Part shown: positions 24,516 through 33,037 of the stretch, piece after piece
Layout: each line of letters opens with the position of its first letter
Numbering within the stretch: position 1 is the first letter of the stretch
NCBI GenBank assembly: GCA_016217765.1
Contig: JACRGP010000079.1
Location: 1-34,353 of the forward strand
Source of the DNA: Nitrospinota bacterium
GTDB lineage: Bacteria; Nitrospinota; Nitrospinia; Nitrospinales; JACRGP01
Direction of reading: 5' to 3'
Length of the DNA: 34,353 bases
Translations under genes and position numbers: made by a program
Notes under the pieces: generated by a model
Told to the model about the DNA's origin: nothing
The model's database searches: none
The model's input: only the letters and a program-made list of their open reading frames with translations

Positions 24516-26975
24516 ATGAAATCGAAACTGGTTTTGGTTGGCAATGGCATGGCCGGCGTTCGCGTCTTGGAGGAATTGCTCAAGATCGCGCCGGATATGT
24601 ACGAGATAACCGTCTTCGGTTCGGAACCGTACGGGAATTACAACCGGATTCTGTTGTCGTCGTTGCTGGCCGGGGAAAAGACCGTCGACGACATCATGCT
24701 CAACGGCGACCGCTGGTACGCCGAAAACGGCATCCGTCTGTATAAGGGCAGGGAGGTCGCGGAGATTGACCGGCGCAACCGCCGGGTCGTCTCCGCCGAC
24801 GGGACCGCGGCCGAATACGACCGCTTGATCCTGGCGACCGGTTCGGTCCCAATTGTCCTCAGCGTGCCCGGCAAGGAACTGAAGGGCGTCGTCACGTTCC
24901 GGGACATCCGCGACGTGAACGCCATGCGGGAATACGCCGGGAAAGGCAAGCGGGCGGTCGTCATCGGCGGCGGCTTGCTGGGCCTGGAGGCCGCCCACGG
25001 ACTGATGCAACTGGGCATGCACGTTACCGTGATCCATCTGATGAATACCCTGATGGAGCGCCAGTTGGACCCCGTCGCGGGCGGCATACTCAAGGAGTCA
25101 CTCGAAAAGCGCGGGATGAAGTTTTTGATGGCCACCGCCACCGAGGCCTTCGTGGGAGAAGATCAGCTCCAAGGCGTGTGCCTGAAAGACGGGCCGGAGA
25201 TCCTGGCGGACCTGGCGGTGATGGCGGTGGGCATCCGTCCCAACATCGACCTGGCCCGGAAGGCGCACATTCACTGCGAGCGGGGGGTGGTGGTGAACGA
25301 CACCCTGCAGACCTACGACGGGCGCGTCTACGCCGTCGGGGAATGCGTCCAGCACCGCGGACAGGTTTACGGTCTCGTGGCCCCCTTGTTCGCCCAGGCG
25401 AAAGTGTGCGCGAACCATCTGGCCGAACTGGGCTACGCCCGGTACGAGGGCTCGGTCGTCTCCGCCAAGCTGAAGGTGACGGGGATCGAACTGTTCTCGG
25501 CGGGGGATTTTTCCGGCGACAAGGCCGCCGAGGAGATCACGATGATGGACAGGACGCGCGGCGTGTACAAGAAGATCGTGCTCGAGGACAACCGGGTGCG
25601 CGGGATCGTCCTCTATGGCGACACCGTCGACGGCTCCTGGTATTACCAGTTGTTGCAGGACGGGACCGACGTCGGCAACATCCGCGGACGCCTGATGTTC
25701 GGCCAGTCGCATCTGGGAGATTCCGGCCACGGCGGCAAGAACGCCGCGGCGGCGATGAGCGATGGCGCGGAGGTATGCGGTTGCAACGGGGTGCGCAAGG
25801 GCGACATCGTCAAGGCCATCGTGTCCAAGGGGCTGTTCACCCTGGACGACGTGCGCGCCCATACCAAGGCCTCCGCCTCGTGCGGGTCGTGCACCGGACT
25901 GGTCGAGCAGATCCTGGCCTTCACGCTGGGCGGCGAATACTCCGAAACGGCCAAGGTCAAGCCCCTGTGCAAATGCATCGGCCACACCCACGGCGAGGTG
26001 CGGCATGCCGTTAAAAAACACCGGCTGACCAGCATCCGCTCTGCTCTGGATTATCTGGAGTGCCGCACTCCCGACGGTTGCCACGTGTGCCGGCCGGCGT
26101 TGAATTATTACATCATCTCCACGTGGCCGGGGGAGGCGATGGACGATCCCCAATCGCGCTTCGTCAACGAACGGATCCACGCCAATATCCAGAAGGACGG
26201 CTCCTTCTCCGTGGCGCCGCGGATCTGGGGCGGGGTGGCGAAACCGGATGAACTGCGCGCCATCGCCGACGCGGCGGAGAAATACCGCGTCCCCATGGTC
26301 AAGTTCACGGGCGGGCAACGGCTCGGCCTGTTCGGCGTGAGGAAGGAGGACCTGCCCCGCGTCTGGGGCGACCTCAACAAGGCGGGCCTGATTTCGGGTT
26401 ACGCCTACGGGAAGGCCCTGCGCACGGTCAAGACCTGCGTCGGCACGGAGTGGTGCCGGTTCGGCGTCCAGGATTCCACCAGCCTGGGGATCAAGCTGGA
26501 AAAACTGACCTGGGGTTCGTGGATGCCGCACAAGTTCAAGATGGCGGTTTCCGGTTGTCCGCGCAACTGCGCCGAGGCCACGATCAAGGATTTCGGCGTC
26601 GTGGCCGTGGAATCGGGCTGGGAACTGCGCGTGGGCGGCAACGGCGGCGTCAAGATCCGGCCGACGGATTTGCTGTGCAAAGTGACAACCGAGCAGGAAG
26701 TGATCGAACACTGTTGCGCCTTCATCCAGCTGTACCGCGAGGAAGCCCATTATCTGGAGCGCACCTCGACCTGGATCGAACGCATGGGGCTGGCTTACGT
26801 GAAGATCTGGACCGTCGAGGACCCCGGAAACCGCCGGGAACTGGCGCGCCGGTTCCGGGAGTCCCAGCGATTCGCGCAGAAGGACCCTTGGGCCGAATGC
26901 GCCGCCGATCCGGAGAAGTCGCGCGAATTCGTTCCGATAAAACAATTGAACCGGGCGGGGTACAGCCATGTCTGA
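24516..26975 (+). CDS. nirB: Assimilatory NAD(P)H nitrite reductase, large subunit
   Basis: An 819-residue flavo-siroheme enzyme that reduces nitrite to ammonium in the cytoplasm. Residues 1-310 form the FAD/NAD(P)H module (LVGNGMAGVRV, VVIGGGLLGLEA and YAVGEC). A [2Fe-2S] BFD-like domain follows with Cys421, Cys423, Cys456 and Cys459, then a second cysteine set (Cys485, Cys487, Cys522, Cys525). The C-terminal ferredoxin-like and siroheme module carries the 4Fe-4S/siroheme cysteines Cys641 and Cys647 (TCVGTEWCRFG) and Cys681 and Cys685 (GCPRNCAEA). Length is normal. AGGAG stands seven bases before the ATG. The stop overlaps the nirD start by 8 bp, so the subunits are coupled. A sigma-54-like promoter is upstream. 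Confidence 0.97.
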   Translation: MKSKLVLVGNGMAGVRVLEELLKIAPDMYEITVFGSEPYGNYNRILLSSLLAGEKTVDDIMLNGDRWYAENGIRLYKGREVAEIDRRNRRVVSADGTAAEYDRLILATGSVPIVLSVPGKELKGVVTFRDIRDVNAMREYAGKGKRAVVIGGGLLGLEAAHGLMQLGMHVTVIHLMNTLMERQLDPVAGGILKESLEKRGMKFLMATATEAFVGEDQLQGVCLKDGPEILADLAVMAVGIRPNIDLARKAHIHCERGVVVNDTLQTYDGRVYAVGECVQHRGQVYGLVAPLFAQAKVCANHLAELGYARYEGSVVSAKLKVTGIELFSAGDFSGDKAAEEITMMDRTRGVYKKIVLEDNRVRGIVLYGDTVDGSWYYQLLQDGTDVGNIRGRLMFGQSHLGDSGHGGKNAAAAMSDGAEVCGCNGVRKGDIVKAIVSKGLFTLDDVRAHTKASASCGSCTGLVEQILAFTLGGEYSETAKVKPLCKCIGHTHGEVRHAVKKHRLTSIRSALDYLECRTPDGCHVCRPALNYYIISTWPGEAMDDPQSRFVNERIHANIQKDGSFSVAPRIWGGVAKPDELRAIADAAEKYRVPMVKFTGGQRLGLFGVRKEDLPRVWGDLNKAGLISGYAYGKALRTVKTCVGTEWCRFGVQDSTSLGIKLEKLTWGSWMPHKFKMAVSGCPRNCAEATIKDFGVVAVESGWELRVGGNGGVKIRPTDLLCKVTTEQEVIEHCCAFIQLYREEAHYLERTSTWIERMGLAYVKIWTVEDPGNRRELARRFRESQRFAQKDPWAECAADPEKSREFVPIKQLNRAGYSHV

Positions 26976-27285
26976 ATGGATCGAGGTAGGCCACATCGAG
27001 GACATCCCGCGGTTGTCCGCCCGCGTCGTGCGCGCCGAAGCCGTCGACGTGGCGGTGTTCCGCACCGCCCGGGACGAGATATTCGCCCTGCGGGACCGTT
27101 GTCCGCACAAGAGCGGGCCGCTGTCCCAGGGGATTGTCCACGGTAGCCGGGTCACGTGCCCGTTGCACAACCTGGTGTTGGAGTTGACCGACGGCCGGGT
27201 GGCGCCGCCCGACGAGGGGTGTACGGAAACGTATCCCGTCAAGACCGAGGACGGAAAAATTTGGGTTTTGCTACCGCGCAATTAA
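26968..27285 (+). CDS. nirD: Nitrite reductase small subunit, Rieske-type
   Basis: A 105-residue Rieske-fold protein with the two metal-binding boxes CPHKSG and CPLHN (C-x-H and C-x2-H), which fits a complete [2Fe-2S] site. Some NirD proteins have lost these ligands; here they are present, so this subunit may carry a cluster. It forms the nitrite reductase complex with NirB. It overlaps nirB by 8 bp and the channel gene starts 20 bp downstream. Confidence 0.95.
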   Translation: MSEWIEVGHIEDIPRLSARVVRAEAVDVAVFRTARDEIFALRDRCPHKSGPLSQGIVHGSRVTCPLHNLVLELTDGRVAPPDEGCTETYPVKTEDGKIWVLLPRN

Positions 27286-27305
27286 ATTAAAGGAGGACAT
27301 GTCCC

Positions 27306-28136
27306 ATGTACAAAGACGCGATCGAAAAGCTGACCGATTCCGGCCAGCGGAAAATAGATTACATGCGGAGTTCGCCAGTGGGTTATGTGCTGTTGTCCGC
27401 CCTGGCGGGGGCCTACGTGGGGTTCGGCATCGTCCTGATCTTCGCCGTCGGCGGGCCGATCGCCAAGGCGGGCGACCCCTATTTGAAATTGATCATGGGC
27501 GTGTGTTTCGGGATCGCGTTGAGTCTGGTCATTTTCGCCGGTTCCGAGCTGTTCACCGGCAACAACATGGTGTTTGCCGTAGGGGGGCTGTGCAAACGGA
27601 CGGGCGGGGCGCCGGTGATCGTTTTGTTTATTTTATGTTACCTGGGGAATTTTATCGGCTCGGCGTTTCTCGCGTGGCTGGTCGTCAAGGGCGGCAGTCT
27701 TTCGGAAGCTTCCCAAACGCTTCTTCTGCAAGTCGGCTCCTTGAAAATGAACCTCGGCGCCAGCGAATTGTTTTTCCGCGGCGTTCTGTGCAACTGGCTG
27801 GTCTGCCTGGCCGTATGGACCTCGAGCCGGACGCAAAGCGACTCCGCGAAACTCATCCTGATATTCTGGTGCCTGTTCGCCTTTATCAGTTGCGGGTTCG
27901 AGCACTCCGTGGCGAACATGACCTTGCTGACCTTGACTTTGCTGTTCCCGCACGGCCCGGAGATTTCGTTTTCCGGCTTGATGTATAACCAGGCGTTGGT
28001 CGTATTGGGAAATATCGTCGGCGGCGGGATAATGGTGGGCGCGGTTTACTGGTTCGCCAGCGCGGAAAAGCCGGTTGCCGACGAAAAAAGCCGGGACCTG
28101 GTTGAAAGCGAAGCGTTTCTGAGCCGCGAAGGTTGA
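27306..28136 (+). CDS. nirC: Formate/nitrite channel family protein (NirC-like)
   Basis: A 276-residue membrane protein with six hydrophobic helices in the FNT arrangement. Family marks include GAYVGFGIVLIF, the loop FAGSELFTGNNM, GNFIGSAFLAW and the NCxVC-like CNWLVCLAVW. The conserved FEHSVANM carries the central His of the pore. It is expected to bring nitrite into the cell for NirBD, although formate or hydrosulfide transport is possible for other family members. A very strong ribosome site (AAAGGAGGA) precedes the ATG. It is the third gene of the nir operon, 20 bp after nirD. Confidence 0.93.
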   Translation: MYKDAIEKLTDSGQRKIDYMRSSPVGYVLLSALAGAYVGFGIVLIFAVGGPIAKAGDPYLKLIMGVCFGIALSLVIFAGSELFTGNNMVFAVGGLCKRTGGAPVIVLFILCYLGNFIGSAFLAWLVVKGGSLSEASQTLLLQVGSLKMNLGASELFFRGVLCNWLVCLAVWTSSRTQSDSAKLILIFWCLFAFISCGFEHSVANMTLLTLTLLFPHGPEISFSGLMYNQALVVLGNIVGGGIMVGAVYWFASAEKPVADEKSRDLVESEAFLSREG

Positions 28137-28186
28137 CGCGCTTTGGATCCGCCGCGAACTCCTGTATAATCCCATCGGGAGATTTT

Positions 28187-29023
28187 ATGGCGACGGCATT
28201 GGAAGACGAACTGGGCGACATCCTGGCCAAGGCGCGCGACGGCAAGTCCTGGTCGCAAAGGGACCTGGCGGAGGCGGTCAGCCTGCCCCTGGAGAAGATC
28301 AAGGCGATCGAGAGTTGCCAGTCGGTCCCTGACGACGAAGTCGTCCGCAAGCTTGCCGGAGCGCTGGACCTCCACGCTCCTTCCCTCGTCGATATCGCCC
28401 GCGGGTCCTGGGCCCCCAATCCCCCCGTGTACGGCGACGCCGATTTCGACCTTTTCCGCGTGGACGCCTTCATGGGAGTTTATCCCGTGAAGTGCTACCT
28501 GGTCCGTTGCAAAAAGACCGGCGCGACCGCCGTCGTGGATACCGGCGCCAGCCCGGAACTCGTCGTCAAGAAGGCCGCCGGACTCGGCTGGTCCGTTTCC
28601 AAAATCCTTTTGACTCATTCCCACCCCGACCATGCCGGGGGTCTGCAAGCGCTGGACAAGGCGTTCGATTGTCCGGCGTGGATCGACCGCGCGGAACCCC
28701 GCCCTTCCGGAAGCCGCGATTTGCGGTTGGTCGGCGACGGCGATGTCGTCGAACTGGGGCGTCTGAGAATTCATTGCCTCTCCACGCCGGGACACACGCC
28801 GGGAGGCGTTTCCTACCGCATCAACAAAACAGCGCTCTCGGGCGACGTCATCTTCGCGGGGTCCATGGGCCGGGCCAATTCCTCGTGGACGGACCTGTTC
28901 CGCTCCGTCGCGGAAAAGTTATTGACCCTGCCCGAGGACGTCGTTTTATGTCCGGGACACGGCCCCGCCACCACCGTCGGCGAGGAAAAGCGTCACAACC
29001 CGTTCTTTTGCGGAAAAGTTTGA
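28187..29023 (+). CDS. HTH (XRE-like) - metallo-beta-lactamase fold fusion protein
   Basis: A 278-residue protein. Residues 9-70 look like a Cro/CI-type helix-turn-helix (WSQRDLAEAVSLPLEKIKAI). The rest is a metallo-beta-lactamase hydrolase of the glyoxalase II-like kind, with THSHPDHAGG (His144, His146, Asp148, His149), His203 in TPGHTPGG, Asp220 in SGDVIFAGSMGR and His258 in CPGHGP. All binuclear metal ligands are present, so the enzyme is probably active. The substrate is unknown. GGGAG lies five bases before the ATG at 28187, which is preferred over a longer frame from 28133. It is 50 bp after the nitrite channel gene. A possible role is a self-regulated hydrolase, but that is inference. 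Confidence 0.85.
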   Translation: MATALEDELGDILAKARDGKSWSQRDLAEAVSLPLEKIKAIESCQSVPDDEVVRKLAGALDLHAPSLVDIARGSWAPNPPVYGDADFDLFRVDAFMGVYPVKCYLVRCKKTGATAVVDTGASPELVVKKAAGLGWSVSKILLTHSHPDHAGGLQALDKAFDCPAWIDRAEPRPSGSRDLRLVGDGDVVELGRLRIHCLSTPGHTPGGVSYRINKTALSGDVIFAGSMGRANSSWTDLFRSVAEKLLTLPEDVVLCPGHGPATTVGEEKRHNPFFCGKV

Positions 29024-29093
29024 CCGGCGCGGCTGAAAGAAAAGGCGCCGTTTCTGGCTTGCGAAAAACCGGACCCGGTCCCATATTTCGGGT

Positions 29094-30671
29094 ATGGATC
29101 CCGAAAAGGTCAATTACCACTATTGCGACGACCTGAACGCCGCCCCTTTGCCCAAAAATTCGCGGGTCTTGGTTACCGGAGCCAACGGGTATGTCGCCCA
29201 CCGCCTGATCCCCGAACTCGCCGGTCGCGGTTACTTCGTCCGGTGCATGTTCCGGGCGCGGCGAAGCCCGCCGATATTGTCCCATCCCAACCTGGAGGTC
29301 GTATACGCCGACTGCCTCAAGAAGGAGGAACTCTGGCCGGCGCTGGAGGGGATCGAGTACGCCTATTACCTCATCCACAGCATGCGCGAGAAAGGGTCCC
29401 GGTTCGCGGAAAGGGACAAGGCCGCCGCCAGGAATTTCGTCGAGGTGGCGAAGGCCTTGGGCGTCAAAAAAATAATTTACCTGGGCGGATTGGGCGAAAC
29501 GTCCGAGCGTCTTTCGACGCACCTCAGTAGCCGGTGGGAGGTGGGGAAAATCCTCGCCGACAGCGGCTTGAACGTCGTCCGTTTGCGGGCGGCCATCATC
29601 ATCGGCTCGGGTAGCGCCTCGTATGAATTATTGAAGTCCCTGGTTTTGCGCCAGCGGTGGGTCCCATTCCTGGCGGAATTCAACTCCCGGTGCCAGCCGA
29701 TCGCCATTCGCGACGTGATCAAGTATCTCGTCGGGGTCCTGGAAACGCCGGACCTTCCCGCGGGCGTCTACCCCATAGGCGGGAAGGACGTCCTGACGTA
29801 CCGGGACTTGATCCTGCGGTTCGCCGCCATCCTGCAACGAGAGGTCCGCTTCTTCGATATTTCCTGGGCCCCCCTGCCGGTGGACCTTCTCTGCCGGACC
29901 TATGCCGTCTGGTTGCATTTTTTCACTCCGGTCCCGGTGAACATCGCCACCCTGCTTTTGGGAAGCCTGCGGTCCGACGTCGTTTGCAAGAGCGGGGAAA
30001 TCAAGAAATACCTTCCGTTCGCGACCCTGGATTTCCAGACCGCGGTCAAATGGGCGCTGGAGAAGGAGGCCCAGTCGCGGGTCTTCTCGCACTGGTCGGA
30101 CGTGCCGCCCGAAGGGATGAACGACCTTCTGCCGCTTTCCGAATACGAGTCGGCGGAGTTCCTCATCGACGAGCATTCCCTGGAAATCCCCGCCGCTCCC
30201 GACAAAGTGTTTCCCCTCATCGTCCGCATCGGCGGGAATCACGGTTGGTTCCACGCCAACCTGCTGTGGCGGATCAGGGGGTTCCTGGACCGCATGATGG
30301 GAGGCGTGGGGTTGCACCGGGGCAGAAGAGACGTTCAAAATCTCCGCGTCGGGGACTCGGTCGATTTCTTCCGCGTCGAACGGCTGGAGCCGGGAAAGGA
30401 GCTGTTGTTGCGTTCGGAGATGATTTCCCCCGGTTACTCCTGGTTGCAGTTCGAACTGGAGCCCGTCCACGCGAACGGCACGCGTTTGACGTTGCGGGCG
30501 CATTTTATCCCGTACCCGTTCTGGGGCGAGTTGTACTGGAACGTCCTCCTCAAGTTCCACGCGTTCATTTTCAAGGGACTGCTCGGGTACTTCCGCCGGG
30601 AGGCGATCAAGATCGAGAACGGCGGGCAACCGGAAGGGTTGAAATATGGGTCTGGACTTAAAACCCCTTAA
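29094..30671 (+). CDS. SDR-type NAD(P)-binding protein with C-terminal DUF2867
   Basis: A 525-residue protein. The N-terminal 320 residues are an atypical short-chain dehydrogenase fold with the nucleotide-binding motif VLVTGANGYVAHRL, then YAYYLIHSM and KKIIYLGGLGE. The C-terminal 180 residues (from about 340, EIPAAPDKVFPLIVRIGG) match DUF2867, a lipocalin/START-like helix-grip fold often joined to this reductase type. The enzyme probably acts on a hydrophobic substrate; the pathway is unknown. It overlaps the next gene by 26 bp, and together with it suggests a lipid or isoprenoid-related reductive function. The ATG at 29094 has only a weak ribosome site. Confidence 0.86.
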   Translation: MDPEKVNYHYCDDLNAAPLPKNSRVLVTGANGYVAHRLIPELAGRGYFVRCMFRARRSPPILSHPNLEVVYADCLKKEELWPALEGIEYAYYLIHSMREKGSRFAERDKAAARNFVEVAKALGVKKIIYLGGLGETSERLSTHLSSRWEVGKILADSGLNVVRLRAAIIIGSGSASYELLKSLVLRQRWVPFLAEFNSRCQPIAIRDVIKYLVGVLETPDLPAGVYPIGGKDVLTYRDLILRFAAILQREVRFFDISWAPLPVDLLCRTYAVWLHFFTPVPVNIATLLLGSLRSDVVCKSGEIKKYLPFATLDFQTAVKWALEKEAQSRVFSHWSDVPPEGMNDLLPLSEYESAEFLIDEHSLEIPAAPDKVFPLIVRIGGNHGWFHANLLWRIRGFLDRMMGGVGLHRGRRDVQNLRVGDSVDFFRVERLEPGKELLLRSEMISPGYSWLQFELEPVHANGTRLTLRAHFIPYPFWGELYWNVLLKFHAFIFKGLLGYFRREAIKIENGGQPEGLKYGSGLKTP

Positions 30672-31926
30672 GGACGGGGACACCGTCTGCATCGTGGGCG
30701 GCGGCCCCGGCGGCGCCAGTTGCGCGATCGCCTTGAAACGGCTTGCCGCCGAACAGGGCCGGGACGTGCGGGTGGCGATTTTCGAGCAGAAGAAATTCGC
30801 GGAGAACAGACAGTTCAACCAGTGCATCGGCGTCCTGTCCCCGCCGCTGGAGGAAATCCTGGCCAATAATTTCGGCCTGGAACTGCCGCGGGAATTGATC
30901 GTCAAGGAGATCAAGGGGTACCGCCTGCATTCGGACGGCATGAGCCTGGACCTCGCGGGACACGAGAGCGGCAAAACGTACGCCGTCCACCGGTCCCATT
31001 TCGACGCGTTCATGCTGGCGCAGGCGGAGAAGGCCGGGGCGACGGTCATCCACAACCGGGCCACGGGGGTGGAAATTTCCGGCGAGGACGTTTTGCTTTA
31101 CAGCGAGGGGGAAAACGTCCGGGCCTCGGCGGTGGTCGGGGCGTTCGGGATGGACGAGGGGGCCTGCAAGTTATTCGAATGGAGCACCCCGTACCGGCAA
31201 CCGGATTTCCTGAACACCATCATCACCCGTTTGTACCCGGGAGAGGAGTTTTTACGCGAGATCGGCCCCATCATCCAGGCGTTTCTGCTGTCGTTCCGGG
31301 GGCTGGAGTTCGGCGCCGTCACGCCCAAGCTGGACCATCTTTCCATCAATATCGCCGGGAGGCGGGTTTCGGCGCGGGTCATGCTGGAGTTTTTGCGGTC
31401 GGAGCCGGTACAGAGGTTCCTGCCGCCGCACCAGCGCCGGGAAAATCCCTTGCATTATTTTAAAGGCAAGTTCCCCATCGCCCCGGCCCGGAACCTGTGC
31501 GGCGACCGGTACGTCATGGTCGGCGACGCGGCGGGCCTGATCCGCCCCTTCAAGGGCAAGGGGATCAACTCCGCCTGCCTGACGGGCCTGTTCGCCGCCC
31601 GGTGCATCATGAACGCGGGCGTTTCCAGGCGGGCCTTCGAACGGTTTTATTTGCAGGACTGCCGGGTGTTCACGGACGACCTCGTTTACGGAAGAGTTTT
31701 GCGGGCGCTGACTAACCTCTCCACGCGTTTCAAATTCATGGACCCTATCCTGAAGATCGCCGAGAAAGATCCGGTCTTCATGGATTGCCTGTTCAATTGC
31801 GTTTCGGCCCACAAGACGTACAAGGAAATATTCCGCCAGACCGCCTCCCTTTCGCTCGGGTTGAGTTTTGCCCGCGAGTTCTTCAACCACTTCATTTTCC
31901 GGCAGGACGTTAAAGCCGGCGCCTGA
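30646..31926 (+). CDS. Geranylgeranyl-reductase-like FAD-dependent oxidoreductase
   Basis: A 426-residue flavoprotein with the dinucleotide-binding motif VCIVGGGPGGASCAIAL near the N-terminus, and MVGDAAGLIRPFKGKGIN, the second FAD motif of the geranylgeranyl reductase/PHBH superfamily. Members reduce isoprenoid chains or hydroxylate aromatic and lipid substrates; the specific reaction is unknown. The start overlaps the end of the SDR gene by 26 bp, so the two are likely co-translated. Cysteines in NQCIGVLSPP and NLCGDRYVMVGD may be of interest. The length is close to that of family members. Confidence 0.88.
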   Translation: MGLDLKPLKDGDTVCIVGGGPGGASCAIALKRLAAEQGRDVRVAIFEQKKFAENRQFNQCIGVLSPPLEEILANNFGLELPRELIVKEIKGYRLHSDGMSLDLAGHESGKTYAVHRSHFDAFMLAQAEKAGATVIHNRATGVEISGEDVLLYSEGENVRASAVVGAFGMDEGACKLFEWSTPYRQPDFLNTIITRLYPGEEFLREIGPIIQAFLLSFRGLEFGAVTPKLDHLSINIAGRRVSARVMLEFLRSEPVQRFLPPHQRRENPLHYFKGKFPIAPARNLCGDRYVMVGDAAGLIRPFKGKGINSACLTGLFAARCIMNAGVSRRAFERFYLQDCRVFTDDLVYGRVLRALTNLSTRFKFMDPILKIAEKDPVFMDCLFNCVSAHKTYKEIFRQTASLSLGLSFAREFFNHFIFRQDVKAGA

Positions 31927-32053
31927 GTTTGACGGGTCCGGTTTTTCCGCGCGTTTGGGTCTTGCGGAGTATATGGGGAAACTTTAGAATGAAATTGAAA
32001 CCGTTCGAACCTTTCCGAAATTTCCGCCCGGCGGACCGAACGCCAAACGTCAT

Positions 32054-32212
32054 ATGAACCAATCCGCGGTCGATTCCAATAATAAAGCGCCTAAAACGCC
32101 CGCCACAAAACGGCCCCTCAAGGAGACCCTGTGGAATTTTTTGGGAGTTGTCTTGTATTCCGCCCTTGTGGTCGGCGCGGTTTACCACCTCGTTTACGAA
32201 AAACTCAAATGA
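32054..32212 (+). CDS. Small single-span membrane protein, 52 residues
   Basis: The ATG at 32054 opens a 52-codon frame ending TGA at 32212. The N-terminal 28 residues are polar and Pro/Lys-rich (KAPKTPATKRPLKE). A single hydrophobic helix (LWNFLGVVLYSALVVGAVYH) and a short Lys tail follow. This is the shape of a small anchored protein. No ribosome site is obvious, and the codon use fits the neighbours. It lies 127 bp after the flavoprotein gene and just before the C/G-tract repeat. Confidence 0.55.
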   Translation: MNQSAVDSNNKAPKTPATKRPLKETLWNFLGVVLYSALVVGAVYHLVYEKLK

Positions 32213-32254
32213 GACGGACCTTGTCCGCATATTGGTGACGAAAAGACTAGATTT

Positions 32255-32523
32255 GCTCCCCCTTGTAAAGGGGGCCGGGGGGATTCGCGCTACTCGCCGT
32301 AGGGGCCCAGGCTGGGCCTGGAGCCAATGCCGTCTCCAGCTTGCGCGGAGGCGGGAATCGTGTTCCGGCGATCGCGGAGCGTCATCGCCGCATTGCCTCC
32401 GGGCGCTTGCCCGGCCAGCGTCACGCTGGCAACCGAAAGTTTCAAATCCCCCTATCCCCCTTGCAAGGGGGGATGAAACAAAAACGCTTTTTAGCGCCTG
32501 GCATTTTACCGGCCAACAGACCG
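32255..32523. repeat. C/G-tract dispersed repeat, copy 4 (two blocks)
   Basis: The left block (32255-32289) is the reverse complement of 16007-16041 from copy 3. The right block (32395-32523) is nearly the same as copy 2 at 3170-3300. Between them lies about 105 bp of unrelated GC-rich sequence. The stretch is non-coding. Confidence 0.7.
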
Positions 32524-32601
32524 TTTAGGGTATCATTTGGGCGTTCCCCGACTCCTCAGGCCGCTCCCACCCCGTTTCCCAAAACCCGCTACTTCACTAT
32601 T

Positions 32602-32639
32602 TAGTCGTCCCTGAAAAGTGACTTTTTCAGGGACGACTA
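32602..32639. repeat. Near-perfect 17-bp hairpin with a 3-base loop
   Basis: TAGTCGTCCCTGAAAAG (32602-32618) pairs with CTTTTTCAGGGACGACTA (32622-32639) apart from one extra T. The stretch GACTTTTTCAG (32620-32630) equals the inner part of the MITE end at 9525-9542. It might be two element ends brought together after an internal deletion. It lies exactly at the truncated start of the amidase fragment. The sequence from here to the end of the window is richer in A/T than the rest. Confidence 0.7.
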
Positions 32640-32949
32640 TGTAAGGGAGGCAATTCAAGCCGGCGGTGTTCCGCTTAAAGAACCATTCCCAAGATCTGCT
32701 AAGAAATATGGCTCCTATCTTAAGGAATACGACTTTGAAAAATTAACGCCGACTCCGCCGCCTGACTATAAGCCCCAAAAGGGCGATATTGCCGTTTTTC
32801 AACCGCCGCCCGGCCATGAACCTCCCGATGGCCATATACAAATGTATAACGGGAAGCAATGGGTCTCCGATTTCAAGCAACCTGGTGGTTTTTGGCCGGG
32901 TAAAGATTACAGAAAACACAGACCATCTTACGCAATCTATCGCCCATAA
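32620..32949 (+). pseudogene. CHAP/NlpC-like peptidoglycan amidase fragment (N-terminus lost)
   Basis: The open frame from 32620 to the TAA at 32947-32949 has no start codon in a plausible position and reads YVREAIQAGGV, QKGDIAVFQPPPGHEPPDGH, QMYNGKQWVSDFKQ and PSYAIYRP. This GDIAVF...GHI...WVSDF pattern is that of a family of cysteine amidases that cut peptidoglycan peptides, some of them antibacterial effectors. The catalytic Cys should lie just before YVREAI, but that position is occupied by hairpin sequence (RDDY). The N-terminus and the cysteine are thus lost. Histidine in DGHIQMY remains. It overlaps the long upstream extension of the next gene's frame and is probably dead. Confidence 0.65.
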
Positions 32950-33037
32950 CGCCGAGGATCCGACCGATGAATTTCTTGACATCGATATAACAAAGTTTGA
33001 CAATGAAATCCGCGCTGTCTTGGGTTGTGCATCAAAA

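Noticed and set aside
25098-27281. Long minus-strand open frame opposite nirB and nirD
   Set aside because: It is the shadow of GC-rich coding sequence; nirBD are unambiguous on the plus strand. The same holds for the long antisense frames at 1829-3316, 11813-13111, 16379-17887 and 29628-31064.
28133-28186. Longer start for the HTH-hydrolase gene
   Set aside because: GGGAG is well placed before the ATG at 28187 and the extra 18 residues lack any domain support.
32789-33037. 83-residue N-terminal extension of the Sel1 protein
   Set aside because: It would bury the signal peptide, and the same DNA encodes the recognisable amidase end in another frame.
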